A stretch of DNA of 64,000 nt from Kryptolebias marmoratus (GCF_001649575.2 NC_051442.1:25372903-25436902); one strand, 5' to 3'. Numbered from the stretch's first letter, positions 11,995 to 23,640 are shown. The notes: a model not told the origin generated them from the sequence alone. Numbers and translations are program-made.

Positions 11995-12385
11995 GTTTTA
12001 ATTAACACCTAAAATCTGTCCATCTTTTGCTGTGGCTACAAGTTTAAAGAATTATCAGAATGCTTAGAACTACGTCCAAGTTTTAAGAAAAAAATAAATA
12101 AAAATCTGCCAGAACTGGCCAAGGAGGGACATGCTTTGGCTGGTAAGGTTATATCATTTGAAATACCTTTGAAACTGTCCTATGTTAAAAGATACATGAT
12201 GTCAGATCATTTTGATCTGAGCACCTGTGACCAGATCAAAAATATATTCCAATAAAAAGAATTTAAAAAACGTACTGCAAATAAAAGTCATTGCATGATA
12301 TTCCTGACTAAGCTGCACCATTTGATATAATTTTCTGTCCTGTAGCAGAAACAGAAAAGTAGCAACCAGATGGTAACTAGAAAAA
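11995..12385. other. No recognisable feature
   Basis: AT-rich DNA between a Tc1 relic and a dispersed repeat. Confidence 0.4.
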
Positions 12386-12389
12386 ATGC

Positions 12390-12700
12390 AAAAATGTAGT
12401 GTGAATGCTGAGTGAAGACACATACGGAGCAAAGTAGATTTTAAAGAAAATGTCTTGAAAGAACTGAAAAGACCTCAATGAATTGCTATGGATAATTTTA
12501 TTATAAATTAAGTTAAACATTTAAAAAACTGTAATAGGTACTAAAACCAAGTTACAGCACATAGTTTCCAATTGAGCTGAACAGTTTGATATATGAAAGA
12601 TTAAAATACCACAAAGTATGCAAAAGTAGTTACTTGTTGATTCAAAAAAAGAATAGAAGATTTATTAACAGAAAACCATAGTGTGAACACTGTGGTACTT
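12390..12700 (-). repeat. Dispersed repeat, GAAAATGCAGTxTGAATGCTG family
   Basis: AATGTAGTGTGAATGCTGAG at its left, and GAGCTGAACAGTTTGATATATGAAAG with CACAAAGTATGCAAAAGTAG at its right, match the copy at 40230-41935. Likely an old nonautonomous DNA element. Confidence 0.5.
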
Positions 12701-12889
12701 TAATGTTCATGTATTAGCATCTTTTATGACTGCGGTTATATATAGACATGAGTTTTACCCACATGTGTAAAATAGATTGCACTGGATAATAAAATCACCA
12801 AAGGCAGTCAGTGAATTGTTCTGTATGTGATGCTGCAGAGACATGGTTGCATGTCTTAGAAGAGAGTAAAAAAGATCCTCACATTTACA

Positions 12890-13045
12890 GCAGGTATGTA
12901 AAACATTTTGGGCTCTAAAAAGCTCTTTACAATGTGTTAGTCATTCATCCATTCAGTTAGGCTCAAGGACGCATTCCAGAGTTGGAAGCAAGCCCTTGAT
13001 CTTCTAATTGGAAGACCACCACTCTACCCCGTGATACATTAGTAG
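12890..13045. repeat. Dispersed fish repeat fragment
   Basis: GCTCTTTACAATGTGTTAG, CATTCATCCATTCA and TTGGAAGACCACCACTCTACC are blocks of a widespread fish repeat. The right end resembles a decayed tRNA-like D-arm on the minus strand. Confidence 0.4.
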
Positions 13046-13153
13046 AGTGTTGTCCCAGAGGAAACGGGGGTTGACAAACGGGGGTTGACATGCCATAATA
13101 TCTTTAAATATTATCTGCTTTAAAGAAACATTTATTCTTGTTTTTGTGATTCT

Positions 13154-13330
13154 TGTCAGAAATGGTGGAAAGCAAGATGAACCCAGAGCACAGAACCATC
13201 TTAAAGAAACGAAAATGTCTTTTAAAAATAAAAGCAAACAAAAAGCTGACGTGGCAGCAAAAAACTAATAACAAAAATACAGAGCAGGGCAAACAAATGG
13301 CAAGGCAAGGCATGGAACCAGAACATCTGC
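13154..13330 (-). mobile_element. Partial LTR
   Basis: Starts with TGTCAG and contains AAAAGCTGACGTGGCAGCAAAAA, the same block as the solo LTR at 38642-39094 (minus). Truncated on the far side. Confidence 0.5.
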
Positions 13331-13334
13331 GGTG

Positions 13335-15045
13335 TGTTCCTTTTTACTCTTACGATCTGTCACAACTCTGAATTCAAACCCCAAGTCAATTCTGGGGGGA
13401 AAGAAGCAACACCAGAGAAACTGTGAACATTTTCATTGATTTTTCTAACTAGTCTACTCTTGTGAGTAAATTTGGCTAAAGCACAAGTGCACCCAGCATG
13501 TTCAGAGTACAGCAGACATAAATCAACACCCCACTGGCAGCAGCACGTATAAGAACACCTGAGCACTGATCGCCTCACAGACATGACTCTAATGGGAAAT
13601 GTGAGAAAAGTAAAAATGAACTTCTGCCTTTGGGGGTGTGTCTCATTATCTCCAACTAGCTGAACGGTGAGGAAAAAAATCCTCCTGTTCTTCACTTATG
13701 TCTTCTTTCATCACTCAGAGCTTGTCTGGCGGTAAACACTCAAATCCAAGTGGCTGAAGTGGCTGTGAAAATTAAAGGTGCTCTGATGCTTTCCTACCTT
13801 TTCATTAATGTAATTCTATCCTGGAATTAGGCAGATCAAAACTCTTCATTTACCAAAAACATAACTAATATTGCAATTTGTGCTGATCATTTGAACACCA
13901 GAGTGGGAAAAAGGAATATCTGGGTATTAATGCTGTCAGTATTTCTAATGGCTCATATTCTGTACTAGAAAATGTCTGAAAAATGTTAAAGGGTCCCGGA
14001 GCAGCTGGTGCCCAAAATTCTAAAATCACTTTGTAAGTCAAAAAGGTCTGTGTTTGATATATAATTTGTATATGTACCGAAAAGAGCTGTGGGAGTAAGA
14101 GGAGTTTTTTGTAAAAGATTTGAACATTTTGGAAAAATCAAAAGTTAGAGTGAGCAACATTATGGAAAAATCTGTAAAAATCATAAAACTATAATTGCAT
14201 TAAATCCATCAAGATTTTAAAATGCCAGTTCAGTCATGTAAAGTCCAACTTTCTGTGACCCATTTAAACTTGAATGATGATTCTTTTGTTAAGTATGTCC
14301 AAGCTGTATAATTCCAAAGAGATGTTTTTTCCTCTTGTGTTTCACCAAATGCCAAAGATTTACACTATTTAAAACAAGGAGATACAGGACAACAATTTTG
14401 AACAGCATGGTAATAAGGTAATTTCAGTACTTATGCATTGACACTCTTAATAATAATATAAAAAAATAAAAGAATCAGATTTGACAGTGAGATAAAACAA
14501 GACATTTAGCTCAGTAAGTCTTTTGATGTGCTAAGCAAAGCAGCTACAGTGAGGCTCACTTTTAAAATACCAATATTGATTCCAAGCTGTCCTATAAAAA
14601 GAGACAATGAAAGCACACAGTCAGGGTCTCTCTCAGGGTTTACTTTTATTTATGTGCATAAGAACAGAACCAAACAGATTTTGGTCCAAAAGCACAAAAG
14701 TCTATTTACTTAGCAAAAAAAGTTTGTATACATGAACATGTTGGTTGAACAGTTTTGAAGGCATACTTTCATGTTTAAGCCCACCATCACACGCACATAA
14801 AGGATTTCAGATCAATGCCAGAGAAGAATCAGTGGATGGTGGGGGTGGGGAAAGCCAAACTGCTCAGGGCGAAGATATATTTAGAGAGGTAAGGAACCTG
14901 AGAGTGGGATGGCTGCGGAGGAGAGAGCAAGAGGAAAAGGAGAAAGAACAAGGCTACAGGAGTGGGTTTGTGCTTGTAATTAGGTAAGTAAGAGCTGATG
15001 AAAGGATGCTGCAAACATCCAGTCTTCCTGAAGCCTTGTCCTAAT
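13335..15045. other. No recognisable feature
   Basis: Mostly unique AT-rich DNA. Open frames are short and have no family motif. 14700-14990 is somewhat purine-rich. Confidence 0.4.
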
Positions 15046-15049
15046 GGAA

Positions 15050-15079
15050 AGGTTTTTTTTTTGTTTGTTTGTTTGTTTC
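15050..15079 (+). repeat. Poly-T plus TTTG microsatellite
   Basis: A run of T followed by four GTTT units. Confidence 0.85.
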
Positions 15080-15134
15080 AAAACTATTTTTTCATCATTT
15101 TAAAAATAAAATATTCTTGTAAACACAGCACTGT

Positions 15135-15225
15135 TTTAAGAAATGTCTTTATTCACATGGAGACACAGAAAACAACCCAAAATACTATAGTAACTGTGCC
15201 AGGTCTGTATGTACTGCTACCATGA
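15135..15225. repeat. Dispersed repeat fragment, shared with 32090-32155
   Basis: ACACAGAAAACAACCCAAAATACTATAGTAACTGTGCCAGG closely matches the block at about 32105-32145. Two short copies of an unclassified repeat. Confidence 0.5.
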
Positions 15226-15309
15226 AACACCAAAGAAGAAACAAGGCGTGGAGCATGCACATGGAGCTGTGGCATCCAGTCCAGGTCCGAGAGTGACACT
15301 ATCTGCTTT

Positions 15310-15412
15310 GAATGACTGAGTGATTAAAAGGCCTCTGCAGAACTTGAAGACCTGCTGAAGAGCAGAGAAACAATTAAAACATGCAGGATAGTGGCCCTCC
15401 ATGACTAGGATT
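15310..15412 (+). mobile_element. hAT-type MITE fragment
   Basis: GAGCAGAGAAACAATTAAAACATGCAGGATAGTGGC and the following GGATTGGACACC match the right half of the complete MITE at 22184-22397. The left terminus is missing. Confidence 0.6.
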
Positions 15413-15526
15413 GGACACCAATGGCATAGAGTTTACACATCAGGTAGGAATTAAGGGCATTGCTTAACACAGTAATACTAGGGCACAGCACAGGGGAACA
15501 AGTCTCTTTATAATACAGCCCAATTA

Positions 15527-15745
15527 TTGTAGTTTGTAATTACCCCCGTACATACCTTGTATGTACCCCATAATATCCTGTAAGTACCTTTTAACAAATC
15601 CTATAAGTACCATGTAAATATGCTGTATATAACCTCTGTAGGCACTCTGTAAAGACCCTGTAAGTACCTTGTATGTACTCCCTAAGTACCCTGTAATAAT
15701 CTTGTAAGTAATCCTGTAATTACCCTGTACACCCCCTGTGTGTCC
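15527..15745 (+). repeat. Minisatellite of CCCTGTAAGTACC units
   Basis: About 17 diverged units of roughly 12-13 bases on the theme CCTGTAAGTA / CTTGTATGTA. Several units contain GTAAGT, a perfect 5' splice-site core, but on the strand opposite robo3. Confidence 0.8.
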
Positions 15746-15799
15746 AAATTTTACATTCTCTTGTGAGAACATGTTTGGTCTCCATCCTAAAATCATTCA

Positions 15800-17060
15800 A
15801 ATAAAAAGAGTCCAATGAAATAAATTTTTTAAAATGTTTCACTATAGAATGCTTCTGATGAAATTATTATTATCTTTTTTTTCTGAAGCTTAAAGCAAAA
15901 GTATTGAGCACAATGAGTAGTATGCCGGTGTAGATTCCCAAGCATGTAGGACCTGGTAGATCCAAAGAAGAGGTTAAACAACAAAGCAACTGGACTTCTG
16001 TTCAGCAGGTGAATTCGTTTTGCTTCCCATCTGAGGAGATTTATCAGAAAACAGTGACTGTGGTGGTCAAAAATCAATCAGTTGTAGTTGTTCTCCCATT
16101 GATTACTTTTGGAAAGTTTCAATAAAATCTATTCTGTGGCTCAAAAAATATTCTGCTAACATTACAGACACAGGCAAAAACACTACTGCCTGGCTTGCCT
16201 GTCAGTGGCAGGCAATAAAAATTAAGAATAACTAGAGCTACTGCAACAGGCTGCCAGAAGGTACTTTAACTGATCTGTGAGAGGGCTGGACAGAGATTCA
16301 TCCAGACAATGTTTCAACTGTTCGTTTTTAAAGCATTCCAGTGGCACACAGTTAAACAAAGAGAGCACACATTTTCTTTTTATGTTTTATGTTAAATACC
16401 TACAAAACTCATAGGAGTTACTATCAGTGTATAATTTGGACAAATAAACCAATTTTAATCCAAAAAGTCAGCGCAGCATTTCAGGTTATTTTTAAGGGTA
16501 AAAGCTTAACCTATTTTTTTGTAATTGCTCCTGATGATAAAATAAAAGGTTTCAGCTCCTGTCACTCAGATTCAATCATATTCAGAACAAAGCTGAGAGG
16601 TAATTAGTTTTCTTATTCATTCAAATTCTTGCCATTGTCTCTTGTCCTTGTAGACTGCATAAAATATAGATGAACTAAGCATTGAGAACATATACATTTC
16701 CATTTCTGCTTTTAGATTTCCATAAAGACAGGACAGGAGGTCTGCTCATACAAACATAAACGTCCACAAAGGGGGGCGTGTCAGTATGCCAGGGAGAGTG
16801 ATGGATGAAGGTGTGTCTGAGGGCGGGTCAACGCCCCCTCACCTGTCACTTCCGCCAAACAAAGCACATCAGAACCTCAGCAACTGATCCGAGGGAGACG
16901 TTTGAACTGAAGGAACATGTGAGTGTTTCGAGTCAGAACACTGTCAGAGTGTTGGGAGAGATTAGTCTGTTAAATCTGAGTCCAACAATACAACTACAGA
17001 TCTCTGTCGCTCCCTGGTGGCCAAATACGGGAACAACACATATTCAAGATTTTTTTTTTT
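15800..17060. other. No recognisable gene
   Basis: Mostly unique sequence. 16740-17040 is less AT-rich (GGGGGGCGTGTC, CGCCCCCTCACCTG) and may be a decayed repeat. No exon motif found. Confidence 0.35.
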
Positions 17061-17064
17061 TAAA

Positions 17065-17470
17065 ACTCCAAGAAACTCTAAAAAGTGTTCAGTTGATCCA
17101 AAATACTGCTGCCAAAATTTTGATGAAAGTTAGGAGGAGAGACAGACAATGATTTAGCTTCTCTCCAATGGCTCCCTGTCAAAGTCAGAATAGAATTTAA
17201 AATCTTAATTCTAAAATACAAAACAGGCAACAAACCAATATCCATCTTTTATTAAAAATCTCATTGTTCTATATTTTCCTAACAGAGCACTTTGTTCCCA
17301 GAGTGCAGGTTTACTTGTGGCTCCTAGAGTTTCTAAAAGTAAAACGGGAGGCAGAATCCTAATTTATAATTACAGATTCTACATCATTGTACAAACTTCT
17401 TAGTTTGACTTTCTGCTCCTATAAGAATCCCTGAAAGACTGACAGCATATGCAATTATTATTCTAGAAAT
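17065..17470 (+). pseudogene. LINE reverse-transcriptase C-terminal tail
   Basis: SVQLIQNTAAKILMKVRRRD, then after a frameshift SLQWLPVKVRIEFKILILKY, is the fingerprint of the region after the polymerase domain of Rex1/L2-like LINEs (LQxxQNxAAR, HWLPVxxRIxFKIL). Downstream PRVSKS and later blocks are further broken. A 5'-truncated dead copy. Confidence 0.8.
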
Positions 17471-17800
17471 GCTATTATATCTTTGCCCTCTTTATCCAAT
17501 GTAAAAAAATAGTTTTATCATTATAAAAAAGAATTGTAATTTTGAGTTTCCACACTGATGTATCTTTCATTCTGCAGTGCTTTGCTGACCTCTGGTGTTC
17601 CACTCCAGAATCACAAAGACAGCTATGCTTGAGTGGATCATATTCCTATGGGAATTCTCTCTGGAGCTACTCGCTTGGTGCTGATGGATCCAGCTGCCAC
17701 ACAGCTTTCCTCAAATGAAATTAATGTGTAAAAAACTGAAGAAACTAAACAGATTTCTGCACATGGCAAACTAAGTCTGAGCTGAGAAACTTGTATAACT

Positions 17801-17945
17801 TCAGTTTATTTATATAGCACCAAATCACAACAAGTCATCTTAGTGCACTGTACTAAAACATTCACATGCATTATAAAAAGCCAATTAGTCAAAGTTTTCT
17901 ATGTAAGGAAACCAGCAGATCAGTTCCATGTGTTTTATGCTGCAG
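17801..17945 (+). mobile_element. Truncated copy of the 330-bp TTTATATAGCACCAAATCACAAC repeat
   Basis: Shares TCAGTTTATTTATATAGCACCAAATCACAACAA and AAAGCCAATTAGTCAAAGTTTTCTAT with the longer copies at 51552-51880 and 55313-55650. It ends before their AACTCCCTTTTAACAGGAAGAAACCTC block. Confidence 0.7.
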
Positions 17946-18004
17946 GTCTGAGAAGACTGAATTTCACTTGTCTGACTATCCGAAGGAGCCGGAGACGTGT
18001 TGCA

Positions 18005-18130
18005 GTAACTCACAGTGAGGATTAATGCTAAGAGTCATTAACAACACATACTCTGAACGTGCCTTCTTGCAATATCATAAAATTATTTTCAAGGTTTACA
18101 AAAAGAGCTGTAATTCTGCTCTTCTCATTA
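18005..18130 (+). repeat. Dispersed repeat, ATTTACAACACATACTCT family
   Basis: AGAGTCATTAACAACACATACTCTG followed by TTGCAATATCATAAAATTATTTT matches 42950-43030 and 43390-43450. Confidence 0.5.
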
Positions 18131-18164
18131 TAACATGATCTGTTTAGTATTTGTTTATATTGAA

Positions 18165-19621
18165 CCCTCCTGTTATGTTATGTCTAATTGACCCATTTTA
18201 AAATTCAAACATCTAAAAAAAATAGCTAAATGTATTTTTTCTGTATGAAAGTTCTTCTGCTTGGCTTAATTAGCATAATCAACATATAAAATGAAAATGG
18301 TTCATTTTACATATTTGCAACCCCCACCTGCATTTATACATTACATAGATACTGTTTGGGTCAATTTGACCCAGCAGTCAAAATGAAGGGTAAAAAGGTT
18401 AAAAAATGTCCTATACTTTTTGTTTCTTTGCAACTGTGAGACACATTTCACCTCAAACACATACAGAGATGCACACCCTCTCTCTATCCTCTTTACGTCA
18501 CTAAACTGTGGCGTTATGACTTTTGACAGGAACCTTTTCTGTTCCTGTGGGTAAATAAAACTCACACTGAGTGGACACTCAGCAGGGGAGGGGGAAAACA
18601 TATAAATAATCTCTGCAAAGGAGTCCTAAAAACATTACACCCTGCAGACACATGTGATGTAGTCACTGTCAGAGCTTCACAAAATGAGCATCAGAAATAA
18701 AAAATATGACAGCCCTGAACTTCTCTTCGATCAGTGAAATAGACGAGGATGTGTCTGAAAGCTATCAGGACAGTGTGGGACAACTGGGTTGAGCAACTTC
18801 CACTGCTCTGTAACCCAGGCCCTAATGTCACAGTGGATGAAAGGCTAGTGGCATTCAGAGGAGCCAGGTTTACAAGCCACCAAAATGAGCACAACGTGTG
18901 TCAAATGTGCTAAATTATTTTGCACAAAGCACAATGAGATGACATGGCCCTCATGTGCTGTGTAGATGAAAAAACATATGCATCTTGCTCTTTTCCACCT
19001 ATTCATTTTTGTGTATTTTAAACAATGCATAGTGTTTGCTGTCACAGGATGACATATCACTTGTAGACTGTGGAAACTCACAGACACACATGCACTGTGT
19101 TCATGTTGCTAATCTCCTATTTTGTTATTTTCTTCATTTCTGGTTCAAAATCAGTTTGAAAAAGTTTATTTTCAACACAAATTCTCATGACTCATTTGTC
19201 TTGATTTTAAATAAACGGGTCAATTTGACCCAGAACAGAATAGGTGTCTCAAGTTCATTTATGAACTTCCTTCCTTAAAAAGCAAAAAATTCAAAATGTC
19301 CAAAAAATTCAAAAAAATCAATTTCAAGCATAAATAATTTTTTCACTGTGTAGATTTTTCTAGTGGACATAAAACAATTCAAGATGCTTTTTTTTAAAAT
19401 GAAAAACGAGTAAATTATCCTCGTTGATCCTTAATTTGTGAGAGTTAAAGAACATCATTTCACTAAATATTGATTGAAATGGTGAGTAATGGAGTTAATA
19501 ATCAGATACAAAAATGTTTCTGGGATTTTTTTTTTGTTTGTTTGTTTCTGACACTACTGCATGATTAAACATTCCCTGGGTCAAATTGACCCAAAAACAT
19601 CATTCCTGTTCCTCAGGAGGG
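18165..19621 (+). mobile_element. piggyBac-type transposon relic, about 1.46 kb
   Basis: The ends are CCCTCCTG at the left and CAGGAGGG at the right. TTAA (19622-19625) flanks the right end and a mutated TGAA (18161-18164) the left, as expected of piggyBac target sites. GGGTCAATTTGACCC-type palindromes near 18358, 19217 and 19579 are subterminal repeats. Inside lie fragments of the transposase, annotated separately. Confidence 0.85.
18708..18960 (+). pseudogene. piggyBac transposase relic
   Basis: MTALNFSSISEIDEDVSESY (from 18708) resembles the acidic N-terminus of fish piggyBac transposases. WDNWVEQLPLLCNPGPNVTV then DERLVAFRG is the DDE core around a catalytic Asp (VDERLVAFRG). About 25 bases later the frame is TTCVKCAKLFCTKH followed by C, the Cys/His-rich C-terminal zinc module, and a TAG stop. 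So a large internal deletion has joined the middle of the catalytic domain to the C-terminus. The intact enzyme performs cut-and-paste transposition at TTAA. This one lacks the remaining catalytic residues. Confidence 0.85.
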
Positions 19622-19629
19622 TTAAAACT

Positions 19630-20490
19630 CTGAGCTAAAAGTCCTGCCAAAACAAAATCAACTTAAAGCCTAGCATTGGGTAAAGGAATGCACATTACTC
19701 GCTGCTTTTTATGCCAAAGTAAGAGTAAGCAGATATTAAAACATAGTTTGGATGTTTTCTGTGTTTAAAGCCTAAAACAGTTCACTTTGGAAAGAAGGTG
19801 TTGTCTCTCGGAACATACAGTTTCCTTACTTGAAGCTTTATTAAGGATGCTCTTTGCCCCTGACATTTGCTTTTATGCTTGATATATATTTCTTTTCTTT
19901 TTTTTGGTGTCCAGAACCCATTTAGAAGTAAATAGTGAGATGAGTAAAGAACAATGGTGTGAAAGGGCACAGAGAATATGAATGCTTCCTACAAACCACT
20001 TGTGATGGATCTGTTGTTAATTGGGGAATCAAATGCTTCAGCACGTATCTGTATCATGTGTCTTCTGACCTAGTTCTGACCTGAAAATCCATTTTCTTTC
20101 TTTGCTGCTCTCTTTTCTTCTTGTGTTTCTGCTCATGGTCATGGAAGTCATATCCTATTCATTGAAGTGAAATAGAAGCTGATGTTCGTCTGTACTTCTG
20201 TTGTGTGATATTTGGTAAAAAGGCAGTTAAAGATTTTTTCTGTTTGTAAACATCAGTTCTTTCTGCACACAGCATGTGTGTTAGGGGAAACAAACTGTAT
20301 GGGATAAAACTGTGTTGTTGTTGTTGTTTTGTTGGATTTTGACTTGGATGTCACTAGTTAAACTTAGTCTGCCACATCATAAAGAGGGAATGATAGTTGT
20401 TGTACTAAAGTGTTTATTAGCACTTCTCTTAGTTATTACTGAGTCATACTCTTTATTTCTCTTATTTAAATATGGAAGAGCTTTTATAAG
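19630..20490. other. No recognisable gene
   Basis: A short CCTAGCATTGGGTAAAGGAATGCA block (19665-19690, the reverse complement of one near 43105-43135) is repeat-derived. The rest appears unique, with a GTT run at 20310-20330. Confidence 0.4.
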
Positions 20491-20494
20491 GATT

Positions 20495-20605
20495 AGTATA
20501 TCCTCTCTGGCCTGGAAGGCCTTGGGACTCCCAGAAGGAGTTGCAGACGGAGGTCTGGCTCTGTGACTCAACAGTAAACAAGCAGAAATGGATGAAAATT
20601 GACTG
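20495..20605 (+). mobile_element. Decayed LINE 3' end
   Basis: SSLAWKALGLPEGVADGG is read at 20500-20566, ending in TGA, followed by AAGCAGAAATGGATGA. It is the same family as 1-153 and 32485-32900, with a deletion in the peptide. Confidence 0.65.
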
Positions 20606-20609
20606 ATGG

Positions 20610-22118
20610 ATATAAAAATGTCCAGACTCTATCTGAGAACATTATGTTGTGGTGTTTGAGCAAAATACAGCATGTATTGGAATCAACTTGTAGTGGTAAT
20701 AAAAAACTGACTTGGTCAGTAAACAAAAACTACTTTTTTAACTTACTTTGGAACATAAGTTCACATTCTCATAAGGGTCTTTAGAAATTCAGATTGTTTT
20801 ATTTGGCCTTAAAGTTGTGGGGCAAAAAACGACTCTTATTATTTTTGAAGACATTTACATGAATGTCATTTATGTTTTTTAAGAGTTTTATTGTTCATTA
20901 ACAAACAGAATCTTGTAAAGCCATTGTATTAAGGTAGTCATCACACTGGAGAGGTTTCTTAAAAGAAAAGGACACGACTTCACTGTGGTTTGCAACTCAC
21001 ACAGATCAGTTCCAGGATGGATTAAATTACACTTTTAATGCAAAAGTTTAGCCTTCAGTCGCTGTTTTAGCAATAACAAGTACAGTGTGAAGATTGTCAA
21101 AATTATTCAAAAGGCAATAATGGGTCATGAAAAATTTATTAGAATAAAAATCTGTTGTTTTTCAAACAGAATGATTTAACTAAACATTTAAGTTCCAGTT
21201 TTGCTTAATTCTGCTTCATGGTTTCCATTATGCAACATTACATTTATAGACATTATATTTGATGCAGTTCCTCCTGCCTGTTTACTAGGTTGTAGTTTGT
21301 AATTAACAGGAAGCTGTTGTGTCCATGAGGTCAGATGTCTTCAAGGGGCTCAATCTTGCTTTTGGTTTTAGTGATGCAACTAACCTTTAACAGACATTGC
21401 CCATCAATGCTGCTCTAAAATCATTTCCTTTTATAAATTCTGAAACACAATTAATCTAGAATAAAAACTATAATGGTGTTTTATTGTTCCCAATAAAAAA
21501 AGTGATTAGTCAGTAATGAACATGAAAATCCGAGATGACGTCCCCACACTGACTGATCACATTCTCAACCTCAGGACAGGACTCACTGAGCAGCTCGAAG
21601 GTGAACACGTTGCAGGACAAGGACAGGTAATATCATCACAATGTGACGTCATCTTTGTCAGGACTTTATCAGTGTGCCCCTACACCCATGAAGCCACTGA
21701 ACACCCCTAACAAAAGCTTTGTTTTTCTAGCTGTATCTTTTGAACAGATTATACACTGATACTCAGCAAATTTAGGTTGTGCAACTGAAAAAAAATATTC
21801 TTTGTCTTGTAATTTTTTCCATTCAAATCTAACATATTACAGTTTATACACACTTTATAACTCATGAGACACCCACTTTTATGGATTTGTTTTCTTTTGG
21901 TTTGGCTTAGTGTAGCCTAAGTTTGAATAGTGTAGTCTAGTTCAGCTTAGCTAAAGCCCACATTGGATATTATGCTGCTATGCTCTTCAGGAACTACACC
22001 ACCCATCTGGTTAACTTCCTTTAGTGTGAAGGCAGTCATGATGCTCCTGTGCTCTGAGTACTAAATAATGAGCTAAGTAATGTGAAAAAAACTCTCCTGC
22101 ACCCTGACCATGCTGCAT
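20610..22118. other. No recognisable gene
   Basis: AT-rich, mainly unique DNA. A TAG-rich low-complexity patch lies at 21890-21965. No exon found. Confidence 0.4.
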
Positions 22119-22121
22119 TTA

Positions 22122-22924
22122 CTCTGCCTTGAAAAAGTATTCACAAATTTCAAATTATTTTACTGGGATTTTATGTGCCAGACCAGGGATAGGCAACCCT
22201 GGTCCTGGAGAGCCACTATCCTGCATGTTTTACTTCTTTCTCTGCTCCAACACACCTGATTCAGAGGTTAAATCACCTCTTCATGTTCTGCAGAAGCCTG
22301 TTAATCACCCATTGATTCAAATCAGGCGTGTTGGAGCAGAGAAACAAGTAAAACATGCAGGATAGTGGCTCTCCAGGACCAGGGTTGCCTACCCCTGTGC
22401 CAGACCAACACATAATACATAATCATAAAGTGGGAAAAAAATGATTCATGGTTTTCAAAACGATATCCCAGCTCTGAACATCTCACTGAGTTCTGTTCAA
22501 TCCACTTACTTGGAAATGGAATGTGGCACTGCAGTCTTACCAAGACATGTGTGCCCACCTAAACTAACAGGCCAGTCAAGAAGAGCGTTAACCTGAGAAA
22601 CGACCAAAAAGGCCATGGTAACTCTGGAGAAGCTGCAGAGATCCACAGCTCAGGTGGGACAATCTGTCCACAAGACAACTATTAGCTGCACACTCCACAA
22701 GTGAGACCTTTGTGAAAGAGTGGCAAAAAGAAAGGCATTGTTGAAAAAAGACATGAGAAGACCCATGTGCAGTTCACTACAATCCTGTCAAATCATGTTA
22801 TGTAGCAGGGGGTCACAGCAAACGTGGATGTTCTGTTCAGATCAAACCATACTGAACGTTGTGGTCCAAATGCAAAATGATAAAATATCACATCCCCCTG
22901 AACACACCATTTCCACTGTGAAGT
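22122..22924 (+). pseudogene. Tc1-like transposon relic, 5' terminus and first part of transposase
   Basis: After TA (22120-22121), CTCTGCCTTGAAAAAGTATT is the terminal repeat of a fish Tc1 family. Downstream are TTTTATGTGxxAGACCAACACA and the region coding for the DNA-binding part (AGCTCTGAACATCTCACTGAG, ACCTAAACTAACAGGCC, GGTAACTCTGGAGAAGCTGC). It reaches CTGAACACACCAT-CCACTGTGAA, where homology ends and another repeat begins at about 22925. Multiple stops and indels, so no active product. A hAT-type MITE at 22184-22397 is nested inside. Confidence 0.85.
22184..22397. mobile_element. hAT-type MITE, 214 bp, with perfect 8-bp target duplication
   Basis: Terminal inverted repeats begin CAGGGATAGGCAACCCTGG at the left and end GGTTGCCTACCCCTG at the right, and pairing continues over about 50 bases. 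The flanks are the perfect 8-bp direct repeat TGCCAGAC (22176-22183 and 22398-22405), the duplication length of hAT transposases. Removing the element plus one duplicate restores uninterrupted Tc1 sequence. It has no coding capacity. Confidence 0.93.
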
Positions 22925-23640
22925 GAAGTGAAATTTATTCATATAGCACTCTTCAGCAACAAGGTGATCCAAAGTGCTTTACAACACAGAAACAACAACA
23001 GAATCAAATACAGATAAAAACATCAAAATCAAATATAGAAATACAGAAATAAGTATAATCTAAATGAAATATAAGATAATCTAAATGAAATCATGATAAG
23101 AAACAACAACAGAATCAGATACAGAAATAAAAACATCAATCAGGTAATTTTAGCCAATGGTGAATAAACTTTCCTCTAAGAGGAGGCATTTGAAATGCAG
23201 ACAGAAATACAGAAATAAAAGTATAACTATAACAATAACAGGTCTATAATATGGTATGTTGACGTCGGTCAGTGATGTGTGAGCTAATAGACCGTTTGGA
23301 CATGAAGGAACTTTCCTCTAAGAGGAAACATTTTAAAAATATCAAGACTAAAACTCAAAAGCAATTCTAGCTAACAGAACGGTTGATATAATGACATTGA
23401 TAATAATAACAAGTCTTTAGTATACCAGGTACAGAGACGTTTAGTGATCTATTAATCAATGGGAATATTTTAAAGTCTATTATTTAATTTGGATAAAAAC
23501 TTTCATCTAAGAGGAAATATTAAAGTTGATACAGTGATAACAGGTCTTAATAGACCATTTAAATATGAATAAGTTTTCCTCTTAGAGAAGCATTAATAAG
23601 ACAAATCTATTTGATAACGATAGACTAACAGAAGCAGAAG
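22925..23640 (+). repeat. Dispersed repeat with internal tandem units and TTCCTCTAAGAGGAA palindromes
   Basis: Begins with AAATTTATTCATATAGCAC and CAAAGTGCTTTACA, a common fish repeat head. An ACAACAACAGAATCAxATACAGA block is duplicated at about 22991 and 23105. TTCCTCTAAGAGGAA-like palindromes recur at 23171, 23313, 23502 and 23577, each with a nearby AACAxGTCTxTAxTA block, so the body is a diverged tandem array. Confidence 0.65.

Noticed and set aside
15527..15745. CRISPR-like array of regular short repeats
   Set aside because: Units are contiguous, diverged and without unique spacers. It is an ordinary minisatellite in a vertebrate genome.
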